A DNA stretch of 64,000 nt from CAVUFH01 sp963740835 (GCA_963740835.1 CAVUFH010000002.1:186001-250000), one strand, 5' to 3'; positions 34,801 through 43,053 are shown, numbered from the stretch's first letter. Numbers and translations: made by a program. The notes: generated by a model not told the origin, from the sequence alone.

Positions 34801-35387
34801 CGACCGCGGACGCTCAGCAACCCGAGCGCTTCGTACTCGACGCACTCGCGGGTCGCCGCCTGCGTCGAGCTGCCGACGATCACCTCACCCGGTTCGGCGA
34901 TGGTCTGCAGGCGCTGCGCGGTGTTCACGACGTCGCCCATCACCGTCGAGTCGCCGCCGGCCCGCATCGCGCCCACCAGCACTTCGCCGGTGTTGACCCC
35001 GACCCGCATCTGCACGGGCACGCCGATCTCCTCCGCGACGAGGGCGAGCGTCTCGTGCATGCGCAGCGCGGCCCGCACCGCCCGCTCGGCGTCGTCCTCG
35101 TGCGCGACGGGAGTGCCGAACAGCGCCACGATCTCGTCCCCGACGATCTTGTCGAGCCGGCCGCCGAAGGTGGAGAAATCGGTGACGAGCCGCTCGAAAC
35201 AGCGGTCGACCAGCCGTTTTGCTTGCTCCGGGTCCGCGGTCTCGGCGAACGTCGTGAACCCGACGAGGTCGGCCATCAGGACGGTCACGAGGCGGCGTTC
35301 CTCGGGTGCGACGACGAGCCGCTGCCCGCACTCAGGGCAGAACCGTGCACCTTCGGGTACCGGTGCCCCACACGCCGGGCAGGTCAT
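31887..35387 (-). CDS. Class III adenylate/guanylate cyclase - AAA ATPase - TPR fusion regulator
   Basis: A 1,166-residue signalling protein. Residues 1-25 form a zinc ribbon (CPACGAPVPEGARFCPECGQ). A class III cyclase domain follows (~30-205): metal Asp in LMADLVGFTTF, KIVGDEIVALFG with Lys and the second Asp, and GDVVNTAQRLQ with the Asn-Arg pair, so it may be active. A P-loop ATPase comes next (LLYGDAGVGKSRLANEV near 255, LADLHWAEEPVLELADRL) and a long TPR region (~610-1150). This fusion is typical of Mycobacterium-like signalling proteins. It is divergent from the EAL gene and ends 13 bp from the FtsX permease. Confidence 0.92.
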   Translation of the reverse strand: MTCPACGAPVPEGARFCPECGQRLVVAPEERRLVTVLMADLVGFTTFAETADPEQAKRLVDRCFERLVTDFSTFGGRLDKIVGDEIVALFGTPVAHEDDAERAVRAALRMHETLALVAEEIGVPVQMRVGVNTGEVLVGAMRAGGDSTVMGDVVNTAQRLQTIAEPGEVIVGSSTQAATRECVEYEALGLLSVRGRDEPVEAYRAVRVLAPPGRRRAGARAPMLGRDDEIDTLRHVLQMATARSRGQLVLLYGDAGVGKSRLANEVAHVAREELGARVLFGQCVPYGDANVFGPVAEALRSACGIEGLAGSAEARLRVVETVSATLGFDIRDPAHVTLDSEGAAGETDRLVEGLMYVMDGTTRPGVDPTRAREEGIRAALAFLEALSARTPIVLGLADLHWAEEPVLELADRLLSRLRNAPLVLLATARPGFDQRWSPESARHNALVLHLDPLDRAATAQLVHALFEGCADDEIVDTLLERSGGNPFFVEELVAYVQDAQRSGAAPTEGLRDLPATLHGLVAARLDALEPAERSLLEDCAVVGGGGPISAAFALAGREDAPRLLERLAERDLVVIDGNEFHFKSELIREIAYGTLTKAERARRHANLAPFLEARGDIAVGQVANHLATAAELVAELGPVPGVGNDIGERAVAALTRAARQAEEVESWVVSGHHHDRTLGLLSDDPCEQRWTALLGRGRTRLAQRALGDGRDDALIVLEESRDAENIRVEAAALTLLGELHAANGDYDEAEAALSEAVQKWREAGDGSGVANALRELGMSHLFRGEHNEADALISEALAAYRNEGNRRGEAWALQNVAWISFSRGDAGTAEHRLQESAELFGELGDWGGLGWAFGLLAFVRYMQGRLDEAAELAEQIAVEGLASGNTWAVGMMDVLLADIALWRGRSADAVREGRAALQRFREIGDRWGETQASAPVIRALAELGLREESEACLARLREIVQFLPSEGMQRVPDIVQSNVLLQYGDPEAAAVLLGDANLGEMEIGSTDLSAAYGLMLLQLGRAEEAIAVFEPAYVAAEFDGVAMNMGSRLALAYAVQRQPDDALRIIAELQERAGGTYHDRLVALWAEAAARRQTGADPRAAVDAAHAIATTTDAPLEHAIAAHVRAHVLEVIGAPDAVELRADANRQLDALDITGSGWSTIFRLAL

Positions 35388-35423
35388 CCCGGGAAGGTTA
35401 CCGGCCCCGCCCCGGGTGCCCGA

Positions 35424-35456
35424 GCGTTCAGGTCACCCGCTCCCGGGCGTTCAGGT
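35424..35456. repeat. Direct repeat between cyclase and EAL genes
   Basis: GCGTTCAGGT occurs at 35424-35433 and again at 35447-35456, 23 bp apart, within the 119-bp divergent region. The core GTTCAG is the same as in the 11403-11424 repeat. It may be a regulator binding site for both divergent genes; this is inference. Confidence 0.35.
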
Positions 35457-35506
35457 GAAGTGTCGTGGTGCCGAAATACCAAGGAGGCGAGCCAGGAAGC
35501 GGGACA

Positions 35507-36346
35507 ATGGAAGCAATGTCTTTTGCGGGCGACGAGAAGATCGACGACGCCGCGTTGCGAGCAACGATGCGCGACGCCGTCGACCGTGGTGAATTCCGCG
35601 TCTACTACCAGCCAATCGTCGGGTTCGACCCGGGTGAGGTGGCCGGGTTCGAAGCGCTGTTGCGGTGGGAGCACCCCCAGTACGGCGTCCTGACACCGGC
35701 ACAATTCCTCGCGATCGCCGAGGACAACGGGCTGATCGTGCCCATCGGTGCCGCGGTGCTCGAGGCCGCGTGCCGCCAAGGCGCGCAGTGGGTCAGCGAG
35801 TCCGCCGGCGAACGGCCGCTCACGATCGCGGTCAACCTCTCCGCGCGTCAGCTGGTCGCCCACGACCTGCTCGGCGCGGTCACCCAGGCGCTCTCGCGTT
35901 CCGGCCTGGATCCGCGCTTGCTCATCCTCGAGGTCACCGAAGCCGCGTTGCTGGATGTCGGCGATCGGTGCGCACCGGTCCTCCACGAGCTCGACGCGCT
36001 CGGCGTCCAGCTGTGCGTCGACGACTTCGGCGCGCAGCACAGCTCGTTGCGCATGCTGCGCGATCTCCCGGTGTCGGGCCTCAAGATCGACCGCTCGTTC
36101 GTGTCCGGTCTCGGTTCCAACTCGGATGACGCGACGGTCGTCGCCGCAGTGGTCGCGTTGGCGCACGCGCTCGACATCTCGGTCACCGCGCAGGGCATCG
36201 ACACGCCGCGCCAGCTCTCCGAGGTGCGTTCCCTCGGCTGCGACCGCGGGCAGGGCTTCTACTTCGCGTACCCGCAACCGGGAGAGATCGTCCAGGCCCT
36301 CGTGCACCACCGCTTCCGGTGGCGCGAGCAGCACTCCGCCGCGTAA
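35507..36346 (+). CDS. EAL-domain protein with altered active site
   Basis: A 279-residue stand-alone EAL domain. Metal and substrate residues can be followed: Glu49 (FEALLRW), Asn110 (AVNLSARQ), Glu145 (EVTEAAL), Asp172-Asp173 (VDDFGAQHSS), Lys193 (LKIDRSFV) and Gln249 (RGQGFYF). The catalytic base in the VTAEGVET motif is replaced: residues 227-233 read TAQGIDT, so Gln229 stands for Glu. Active cyclic-di-GMP phosphodiesterases need that Glu, so this protein is probably a c-di-GMP binder or sensor. The chosen ATG at 35507 places the domain at the start; an in-frame GTG lies upstream at 35465. Confidence 0.85.
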   Translation: MEAMSFAGDEKIDDAALRATMRDAVDRGEFRVYYQPIVGFDPGEVAGFEALLRWEHPQYGVLTPAQFLAIAEDNGLIVPIGAAVLEAACRQGAQWVSESAGERPLTIAVNLSARQLVAHDLLGAVTQALSRSGLDPRLLILEVTEAALLDVGDRCAPVLHELDALGVQLCVDDFGAQHSSLRMLRDLPVSGLKIDRSFVSGLGSNSDDATVVAAVVALAHALDISVTAQGIDTPRQLSEVRSLGCDRGQGFYFAYPQPGEIVQALVHHRFRWREQHSAA

Positions 36347-36388
36347 TTCGCACGGCTCGGATCGAATCCGCCGGTACGTTGCCCGGCT

Positions 36389-37612
36389 ATGTCCCTCATG
36401 CGCGATCGCCGTTTCGCGCTTCTCGTTTCCGGCCAAGCGATCAACGCGATCGGGAGCTGGTGCGCGCTCGTCGCGCTGTGGGGATACGCGAGCTACCGGT
36501 TCGACGCGGGTCCGGCGCAGATCGCGCTGCTGTCGCTCTCGTGGTCGTTGCCGGCCGCGGTGTTCGGGCCGCTCGGCGGACTGCCCGTCGACCGCTTCGG
36601 GCCCCGCAAGGTGATCATCGTGGCCGACGCGGGCGCCGCGGCCGTCGCGGTCGCGCTGTCGTTCGCGGGCTCGTACTGGATGCTCGTCGCGCTCGGCGCG
36701 GGCATGGGCTGCGCCCGCCTCTTCAGCGAGCCGGCCTTCGCCGCCCTCGCGCCGCGTCTCGCGCCCGATGACCAGCTCTTGCGGGCCAACGCGCTGATCG
36801 GCGCCGCGAACCAGTCCGCGATCGCGTTCGGGCCGCTGCTCGCGGCGGGTGCCATCGCAGGATGGGGGATGCGGTCCGCCTTCCTCGTCGACGCGGTCAC
36901 CTACGTCGTCGGCATCCTCACAATCCTCCCGCTGCGGTTGCGCGCGATCGACGCGCCGCGGCAACGCGCCGGGTTCCGTGAAGAGCTGCGGTCGGGGTTC
37001 GACATCGTCCGCAACCGTCCCGCGCTCGCACGCCTGCTCGCGATCGGTGCGTCGGTGTATCTCGTCTGGGGCGCGTACGGCGTCATCGAGCCCATCTACT
37101 TCCGGGACGTGCTGCGCGAACCGCCGTCGACGTTCGCATGGATGCAGGCGGTCTTCGGGTTCATGTTGCTGGGCACCGCGTTGCTGCTGCCGCGGCTCGG
37201 TGACCGCGTCGCGACGCTGCGTACCGTACGCGCGGCCGCGATCGTCACTGCGCTGGTCGCGCCGATCTACGTCGGCACGCAGTACTTGTGGGTCGCCGCG
37301 ATCGGCATCGGTGTGTGGGGTGCCGCGACCGCGTGGTTCGTCGCGCCGCACCGCACGCTCGTGCACCGTGAGGCGCCGATCGCCGCGCACGGTCGCGTGC
37401 TCGCGCTCGACAGCGCGCTCCGGAGTTGGGCGCACGTCATCGGATTGCCGCTCGCGGCGCTGAGTGTCACCGTGCTCGGCGTGCGGGGTGCCGCGTTCTC
37501 AGTCGGTGCCGTCGCCCTCGCCGGCGCCCTCGTCGCTCGCCCCCGCCCAGTTTCGGAGGAGCCCCCACGAGAAGATGCCGGTGTCATGTCCGTCGTTCCA
37601 GCGGAGGGTTAA
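36389..37612 (+). CDS. MFS transporter
   Basis: A 407-residue major facilitator with about twelve hydrophobic segments. The N-terminal half has LLVSGQAINAIGSWCALVAL and PLGGLPVDRFGPRKVIIVAD (the TM2-TM3 G-x-x-x-D-R-x-G signature, here GLPVDRFGPRK), typical of the MFS_3/enterobactin-exporter-like group. A drug or siderophore efflux role is possible but the substrate cannot be read. Its last ~35 codons lie on the opposite strand to the end of the DUF971 gene (114 bp overlap). Confidence 0.9.
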   Translation: MSLMRDRRFALLVSGQAINAIGSWCALVALWGYASYRFDAGPAQIALLSLSWSLPAAVFGPLGGLPVDRFGPRKVIIVADAGAAAVAVALSFAGSYWMLVALGAGMGCARLFSEPAFAALAPRLAPDDQLLRANALIGAANQSAIAFGPLLAAGAIAGWGMRSAFLVDAVTYVVGILTILPLRLRAIDAPRQRAGFREELRSGFDIVRNRPALARLLAIGASVYLVWGAYGVIEPIYFRDVLREPPSTFAWMQAVFGFMLLGTALLLPRLGDRVATLRTVRAAAIVTALVAPIYVGTQYLWVAAIGIGVWGAATAWFVAPHRTLVHREAPIAAHGRVLALDSALRSWAHVIGLPLAALSVTVLGVRGAAFSVGAVALAGALVARPRPVSEEPPREDAGVMSVVPAEG

Positions 37613-37852
37613 GCCCCACGCCCCGACCAGCTCCGCGCCGAGCGCGGCGAGGGGCTCGGGGGCGCCCGGGCGCGGCCAGATCGGCGCGCCCTGCTCCCGT
37701 TTGCCCCGGCACTCGGCGCACGGGCAGTTCACCCGCAGCTCGACCAACCCGAAGTGGGCCGAGGTGCCGTCGGCGAAGCGGACCGTCAGCCCGTTGGCGC
37801 GATCGAGCTCGACCGCTTCCGGCGATGCTTCTTCGGGCAGCTCCATCGACAT
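37499..37852 (-). CDS. DUF971 domain protein
   Basis: A 117-residue protein of the DUF971 family (the N-terminal fold of gamma-butyrobetaine hydroxylase). The core is VRFADGTSAHFGLVELRVNC with PCAECRG, then GLTLRWNDGHDTGIFSWGLL. The paired Cys in NCPCAEC suggest metal binding. It starts at ATG 37852. Some DUF971 proteins occur near Fe-S/Mrp genes and are implicated in Fe-S cluster handling. Its gene overlaps the MFS gene on the other strand by 114 bp, although the domain residues fill that overlap and so look real. Confidence 0.85.
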   Translation of the reverse strand: MSMELPEEASPEAVELDRANGLTVRFADGTSAHFGLVELRVNCPCAECRGKREQGAPIWPRPGAPEPLAALGAELVGAWGLTLRWNDGHDTGIFSWGLLRNWAGASDEGAGEGDGTD

Positions 37853-37918
37853 GCGACCAGTCTGACCGGTGTTCCTGCCCGGTCCGGTCGTCAGGAGGAG
37901 ATGCGGTTGAATGGGGCG

Positions 37919-38224
37919 ATGGCCCGACCCCAGCGGCTGAGTGATCCGGAGATCGCGGCCGAACTCGCGGCGCTGCCCGGATGGGAGCGAACCGGCGACG
38001 AGATCGTCCGCACGTTCGAGTGCGCGTCGTTCCCCGATGCGATCGCCTTCGTCGTCCGCATCGGTTTCTTCGCCGAGCGCGCCGACCACCACCCGGACCT
38101 CGACATCCGCTGGCGCAAGGTGCGCGCCGCGCTCACGACGCACGACGCGGGCGGGCTCACGGCCCTCGACCTCGAGCTCGCGCGCGACATCACCGCCGCG
38201 TTCACCGCACCCAAGCAGGACTGA
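37919..38224 (+). CDS. Pterin-4a-carbinolamine dehydratase family protein
   Basis: A 101-residue PCD/DCoH protein. It has LSDPEIAAELAALPGWERTG, then FVVRIGFFAERADHHPDLDI, where the HHPDLDI motif forms the active site, and RKVRAALTTHDAGGLTALDL. PCDs recycle oxidised pterin cofactors; bacterial ones often join molybdenum-cofactor or aromatic hydroxylase operons. An ATG at 37901 lies only two bases after an AGGAGG at 37893-37898, so the site selection is unusual; 37919 is 20 bases away. I prefer 37919 for normal family length. It leads the MobA-FdhD operon. Confidence 0.9.
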   Translation: MARPQRLSDPEIAAELAALPGWERTGDEIVRTFECASFPDAIAFVVRIGFFAERADHHPDLDIRWRKVRAALTTHDAGGLTALDLELARDITAAFTAPKQD

Positions 38225-38225
38225 C

Positions 38226-38630
38226 GTGCCGCTCGCAATCGCCATCGGGATCATCCTGGCCCTCCTCGTGGTGATGTGGGTCGCGTTCGCGAAGGAACAA
38301 GGACCGGGCCCGGCCGACGTCGCGATCGCCTACGAAGGCGCGTGGGACCAGCTCGACTTCAGCCTGCTCTACGACCTCTCGGGCGATGAGCTCCGCGACG
38401 GTCTGCGCCGCGAGCAGTTCGTCGGCGCGAAGCGCGCTGCGTACGCGAGCACCGCGAGCCAGGGCCGGCTCGGCGCGACCATTACCGTCGACGACGTCGT
38501 ATCCACCCAGCAGACGGCCATCGTCGCGACGCGCGTGTCGACCGACGAGGGCATGGTGCAGAACCGGGTCGTGCTCGAAAAGCGCGCCAACGGGTGGATG
38601 GTCGTCGGGTACTCGATTCGAACTGCGTGA
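38226..38630 (+). CDS. Small membrane-anchored protein of unknown function
   Basis: A 134-residue protein starting at GTG 38226, one base after the PCD stop. An N-terminal hydrophobic segment (VPLAIAIGIILALLVVMWVA) is followed by a soluble domain with alternating strands (VAIAYEGAWDQLDFSLLYDL ... QNRVVLEKRANGWMVVGYSI), resembling the cystatin/NTF2-like DUF4878 group. Its stop overlaps the MobA start (GTGA). I have no function for it; it may help to anchor a molybdoenzyme at the membrane. Confidence 0.75.
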   Translation: MPLAIAIGIILALLVVMWVAFAKEQGPGPADVAIAYEGAWDQLDFSLLYDLSGDELRDGLRREQFVGAKRAAYASTASQGRLGATITVDDVVSTQQTAIVATRVSTDEGMVQNRVVLEKRANGWMVVGYSIRTA

Positions 38631-39194
38631 CCCGCCGGCCCGCGCTGCTGCTCACCGGCGGTGCCAGCCGGCGGCTCGGTACCGACAAGGCGTCGATCGT
38701 CTGGCGCGGCGAGACCCTCGCCGCGCGCGCGGCGCGCGTGCTGATGCACGTGTGTGCGCCCGTGCACGAGGTCGGTCCCGGCGTCACGTCGCTCCCGGTG
38801 GTCCGCGAAGACGCTCCGGGAACCGGGCCGCTCGCCGCGGCGCTCGCCGGTGTGCGCGCGCTCGAGGCCGATGCCGGCGCGGATGTGGATGCCGTGCTCG
38901 TGCTGGCCTGCGACATGCCGTTCGTCGAGCCGCCCCTGCTGCGATTGCTCGCGTCGTGGCCCGGCGCGGGCACGGTGATCCCGACGCGCGACGGGCGCGC
39001 GCGAATTCCTCTGCGCGCGGTACGGGAAAGTGTGGTTGCGCGCGGCCGCGGCGTCGGGGAGCACGTCATTCAAGGCCGTGCCCGCGGTGCAGTGCGAACT
39101 TCTCCCGGAGTCCGTGTGGCAGGCGGCCGCGCCCGCGCACGCGTTCGACGACATCGACACCCCGTCGGACCGGGCACGTAGCATCGGGCAATGA
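38627..39194 (+). CDS. mobA: Molybdenum cofactor guanylyltransferase (MobA-like), frame-interrupted
   Basis: MobA attaches GMP to molybdopterin. The start region reads VTRRPALLLTGGASRRLGTD with the GTGGxSxRLGxxK nucleotide loop, DAVLVLACDMPFVEPPLLRL with the metal Asp, and a C-terminal GSTSFKAVPAVQCELLPE ... HAFDDIDTPSDRARS. The two parts lie in different frames: an extra base in a GC repeat near 39000 separates them. Removing it gives an unbroken 188-residue protein, which ends at a TGA overlapping the FdhD ATG. It may be a sequence error, since the C-terminus is fully conserved. The coupling to fdhD makes its role in molybdoenzyme maturation firm. Confidence 0.85.
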
Positions 39195-40048
39195 AGGTGT
39201 CCGACCCGTCCGCCGCGCCGGTTCGCCGGCCCGTGACCGCGGTGCAAGTGCTCGCGGTCGGTGCCGAGAGCGCGCGCCCGCGGCCCGACAAGCTCGTCAC
39301 CGAGGAACCGCTCGAGCTACGCGTGCACGGACCCGGAGAGGACGCGACCGCGCTCGCGGTCACGATGCGCACGCCGGGCAACGACTTCGAGCTGGCCGCC
39401 GGCTTCTGCCGTACCGAAGGGCTCATCGGCGCGCCCGCCGACATCGACACCATCGCGTACTGCCTCGGCGACGAAGGCGAGCAACTCTTCAACGTCGTCA
39501 CGCTGCGGTTGCGACGGCCCGTCGTCGCCGAGATCCGCGCCCGCCGCTTCCTGGCCAACTCCGCGTGCGGGATCTGCGGCAAGGCCGCGCTCGACGACCT
39601 CGAGGTTCGGTGCGATCCGGTCGGGCCCGGTCCGGTCGTCGCGGCATCGGTGGTGCGGACGCTGCCGGCCCGCCTCGCCGAGCACCAGCGCCTCTTCGGC
39701 GAGACCGGTGGGCTGCACGCGGCGGCCCGCTTCTCCGCCTCCGGTGAGATCGTCGCGGTGCGGGAGGACATCGGGCGCCACAACGCGCTCGACAAGATGA
39801 TCGGCGCCGCGTTCCTCGAGCGATCGCTCCCGCTCGCGGGTGAGGTGCTGCTCGTGTCCGGCCGGCTTTCGTTCGAGCTCGTGCAGAAGGCCGCGGTGGC
39901 CGGGATCCCGGTGCTGTGCGCGGTGTCCGCGCCGTCGAGTCTCGCGGTCGCGGCGGCCGAGCGGTTCGGCCAGACGGTCGTCGGCTTCCTGCGTGACGAC
40001 CGCTTCAACGTGTACACGCACCCCGATCGCGTCGACGCGGCCGGCTGA
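39191..40048 (+). CDS. fdhD: Formate dehydrogenase accessory sulfurtransferase FdhD
   Basis: A 285-residue FdhD. It transfers sulfur from IscS to the molybdenum cofactor to form the sulfido ligand of formate dehydrogenases. The key cysteines appear as FLANSACGICGKAALDDL (Cys126 and Cys129). Other conserved parts are VTMRTPGNDFELAAGFCRTE and AAARFSASGEIVAVREDIGR with HNALDKMIGA. The ATG overlaps the MobA stop. It precedes a FdhF/YdeP-type oxidoreductase by six bases, whose maturation it should serve. Confidence 0.95.
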   Translation: MKVSDPSAAPVRRPVTAVQVLAVGAESARPRPDKLVTEEPLELRVHGPGEDATALAVTMRTPGNDFELAAGFCRTEGLIGAPADIDTIAYCLGDEGEQLFNVVTLRLRRPVVAEIRARRFLANSACGICGKAALDDLEVRCDPVGPGPVVAASVVRTLPARLAEHQRLFGETGGLHAAARFSASGEIVAVREDIGRHNALDKMIGAAFLERSLPLAGEVLLVSGRLSFELVQKAAVAGIPVLCAVSAPSSLAVAAAERFGQTVVGFLRDDRFNVYTHPDRVDAAG

Positions 40049-40054
40049 CCGTCG

Positions 40055-42313
40055 ATGGTCTTCAAGCGGCGCAAACGCGGTGACGATCTCGTGCACGGTC
40101 CGAAGCGCTTGCGGCGCGACCTGTGGGTCGGCTGGAAGCCGAACGGCGTGGGCGAGCAGAAGCCCAACCACTACTCCGACATCGGCAAGGTCGCCTGGGA
40201 GAACCGGCACAACCTGCCGTGGGCGTGGCGCATCCTGTCGAAGGGCGTGTGCGACGGTTGCGCGCTCGGCGTCGCCGGCTTCCACGACTGGACCATCAGT
40301 GGCGTGCACCTGTGCACGACGCGCCTCGAGCTCCTCAAGGTCAACACCGCCCGCGCGATCCCCGACGACGCGTTGCAGGACGTCGCCGCGCTGACGAAGC
40401 ACAACGGGCGAGCGTTGCGCGAGCTCGGTCGGCTCGCGCACCCCATGGTGCGCCACCGCGGCGATCGTGGGTTCCGGCGCGTGTCGTGGGATGACGCACT
40501 CGACCTCGTCGCGGCGCGGATACGCGACGCGGGTCCGAACCGCGTCGGTCTGTACCTCACCGCGCGCGGCATCACCAACGAGGTGTACTACGCCGCGCAG
40601 AAGGCGGTCCGCTTCATCGGCACGAACAACGTCGACAACGCGGCGCGCGTGTGTCACGCGCCGTCGACGGGTGCGCTGAAGGAGACGCTGGGGGTTGCCG
40701 CTACGACGTGCAACTACCGCGACGTGATCCACAGCGACCTCATCGTGTTGTTCGGTGCTGACGTCGCGAACGCGCAGCCGGTGTTCATGAAGTACCTGTA
40801 CCTCGCGAAGAAGCGCGGCGCGCGCGTCGCCGTTGTCAACCCCTTGCGCGAACCCGGGTTGGAGCACTACTGGGTTCCGTCCAGTGCCGAGAGCGCGATG
40901 TTCGGGACGAAGATGACGGACGAGTTCTTCGGCGTCCACACCGGGGGCGATGTCGCGTTCCTGAACGGCGTGATGAAGGTCCTGCTCGCGATCGGCGGCA
41001 TCGACAAGGAATTCGTGCGCGCCCACACCACCGGGTTCGACAGCCTCCTCGATCAGCTCCAGGAGGAGTCGTTCGACCGGCTCGAGGACGCGTCGGGCGC
41101 GACCCGTGGGGACATGACCCGCTTCGCGCAGATGTACGCCGGTGCGCGGTCCGCCGTGCTCGTGTGGTCGATGGGGATCACGCAGCACGTCACCGGCATC
41201 GACAATGTCAAGGCGATCGTGAACCTCGCGCTGGCGCGGGGCAACGTCGGGCGCGCCGGTGCCGGCCTCATGCCGATCCGCGGGCACTCCGGCGTGCAGG
41301 GCGGCGCGGAGATGGGCTGCTACGCGACGGCCTATCCGGGCGGACTCGCGATCAACCCGTCGAACGCCGCCGCGCTCGCGGCGCAGTGGGGGTTCGCGGT
41401 GCCCACGAGCCGGGGTTTGGACGCGTCCGAGATGGTCGAGGCCGCGCGACGGGGTGACATCGAGGTGCTCTGGTCGAGCGGCGGCAACTTCCTCGACGTG
41501 CTCCCCGCGCCCGACATCACCCGCACCGCCCTGGCGCGCACGCCGCTGCGCGTGCACCAGGACATCGTGCTCACGCACCAGATGCTGGTGGATCCGGGCG
41601 AGACCGTCGTGTTGCTCCCGGCCGCGACCCGCTACGAACAAGCAGGCGGTGGCACGTCGACCACCACCGAGCGGCGAGTCGCGTTCAGCCCCGAGATCGA
41701 CGGGCCGCGCGTCGGCGAGGCCCGCAGCGAGTACGCAATCTTCCTCGACGTCGCGCGCCGGGTCGACCCGGACCGCGCCGCCGCGATCGGTTGCGAGAGC
41801 GCGCAAGCAATTCGCGAAGAGATCGCACGCGTCGTGCCCGCCTACGCGGGGATCGAGACGCTGCGCGAGACGGGCGACGCGATCCAGGTGGGCGGCGAGC
41901 GGTTGTGCGCGGGCGGCGTGTTCCCGACCACGGACGGGCGGGGCCGCTTCAGCGTCGTCGTGCCGAACACCGTCGGCGTCCCACCCGGGCGCTACTTGCT
42001 CTCGACCCGGCGGGGCAAGCAGTTCAACTCCATGGTGTGGAAGGACGTCGACCCGCTCACTGGTGCGCCGCGCGACGCGCTACTGCTGTCGGAGGCCGAC
42101 GCAGCTGCGATCGGCGTTCGGCCGGGCGACGCGCTGCTCGTGCGCTCTCCGCACGGCGAGATGCGCGCCCGAGCGCACCTCGCGCCCATGCGTCGCGGCA
42201 ACGTGCAGGCGTTCTTCCCGGAAGCGAACGTGCTGCTCGCACCCAACCGGCGCGAGCCGATCTCCGGAGTTCCCGACTACAACGCGGTCGTGGAAGTGGT
42301 CAAGCTCGCGTGA
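40055..42313 (+). CDS. FdhF/YdeP-family molybdopterin oxidoreductase
   Basis: A 752-residue molybdopterin protein of the YdeP type. The N-terminal CxxC motif is SKGVCDGCALGVAGFHDW (Cys66, Cys69). The Moco-binding region has RLAHPMVRHRGDRGFRRVSW, ITNEVYYAAQKAVRFIGTNN and NAARVCHAPSTGALKETLGV, with cysteine in VCHAPS at the usual metal-ligand position. The C-terminus carries the aspartate-decarboxylase-like domain (RYLLSTRRGKQFNSMVWKD). Members are formate dehydrogenase-like; their physiological substrate is unsettled. It is co-transcribed with mobA and fdhD, which should supply its cofactor. Confidence 0.9.
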   Translation: MVFKRRKRGDDLVHGPKRLRRDLWVGWKPNGVGEQKPNHYSDIGKVAWENRHNLPWAWRILSKGVCDGCALGVAGFHDWTISGVHLCTTRLELLKVNTARAIPDDALQDVAALTKHNGRALRELGRLAHPMVRHRGDRGFRRVSWDDALDLVAARIRDAGPNRVGLYLTARGITNEVYYAAQKAVRFIGTNNVDNAARVCHAPSTGALKETLGVAATTCNYRDVIHSDLIVLFGADVANAQPVFMKYLYLAKKRGARVAVVNPLREPGLEHYWVPSSAESAMFGTKMTDEFFGVHTGGDVAFLNGVMKVLLAIGGIDKEFVRAHTTGFDSLLDQLQEESFDRLEDASGATRGDMTRFAQMYAGARSAVLVWSMGITQHVTGIDNVKAIVNLALARGNVGRAGAGLMPIRGHSGVQGGAEMGCYATAYPGGLAINPSNAAALAAQWGFAVPTSRGLDASEMVEAARRGDIEVLWSSGGNFLDVLPAPDITRTALARTPLRVHQDIVLTHQMLVDPGETVVLLPAATRYEQAGGGTSTTTERRVAFSPEIDGPRVGEARSEYAIFLDVARRVDPDRAAAIGCESAQAIREEIARVVPAYAGIETLRETGDAIQVGGERLCAGGVFPTTDGRGRFSVVVPNTVGVPPGRYLLSTRRGKQFNSMVWKDVDPLTGAPRDALLLSEADAAAIGVRPGDALLVRSPHGEMRARAHLAPMRRGNVQAFFPEANVLLAPNRREPISGVPDYNAVVEVVKLA

Positions 42314-43053
42314 CGCCCGCCGACCTCCTGGAGCTCTTCGACGCGGCGGCCGCGGCGGCGCGCGACGCGGTTGCTGCGATTCCGCGCGCTGAGATCCGCA
42401 CCCGCACCGAGCTGGCGGGGCAGTACGCGCTCGACGTCGTCGCCGACGCGGCTGCGTGTGCGGTGCTCGAGCGCGCACCGGTTCGGATCGTCAGCGAAGA
42501 GTCCGGGGTGCACGAGCGCGCCGGCATCGACATCACCGTCGTGATCGACCCGGTCGACGGGTCCACGAATTGCTCTCGCGGAATCGCGTACTGGGCCACC
42601 TCCATCGCGGCGATCGACGAGGAAGGCTTGTTGTGCTCGCTGGTCGTGAACCAGGCCGCGGGATCGCGCACGACTGCCGTGCGGGACGGCGGCGCGTTTC
42701 GCGACGGAGTCCGTCTGCGCGCATCCACCGTCACGCGCGTCGAGGACTCGGTGATCAGCATCGCTCGGCCACCGGTGCCACCGCTGCCGTGGAAGCAGTA
42801 CCGCGCCTTTGCGTGCGGCGCGCTCGCCCTTTGCGAAGTCGCGGCCGGCGGGATCGACGCGCACGTCGACAGCGACTTCGCGATGCGGCCGTGGGACTAC
42901 CTGGGCGCGCTGCTGGCCTGCCGCGAGGCGGGCGCGACCGTCTTCGACGCGCACGACGAAGAACTGGTGACGACCGAACCCGGGTCACACCGGCGCATCG
43001 TGGCCGCGGGTACATCCGAGCTCGCCGAGACCCTGAAGCGGGCCGTCGCGTGA
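42310..43053 (+). CDS. Inositol monophosphatase-family protein, copy 1
   Basis: A 247-residue IMPase-fold phosphatase. Metal-binding motifs are SEESGVHERAG (Glu near 63), VVIDPVDGSTNCSRGIAYWA (Asp80 and Asp83) and, near the C-terminus, MRPWDYLGALLACREAGATV (Asp). Family members remove phosphate from inositol-1-P, histidinol-P or 3'-phosphoadenosine 5'-phosphate (PAP). It starts at a GTG that overlaps the oxidoreductase stop (GTGA), making it part of the operon, and it in turn overlaps copy 2. The substrate is not determined. Confidence 0.88.
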   Translation: MTPADLLELFDAAAAAARDAVAAIPRAEIRTRTELAGQYALDVVADAAACAVLERAPVRIVSEESGVHERAGIDITVVIDPVDGSTNCSRGIAYWATSIAAIDEEGLLCSLVVNQAAGSRTTAVRDGGAFRDGVRLRASTVTRVEDSVISIARPPVPPLPWKQYRAFACGALALCEVAAGGIDAHVDSDFAMRPWDYLGALLACREAGATVFDAHDEELVTTEPGSHRRIVAAGTSELAETLKRAVA

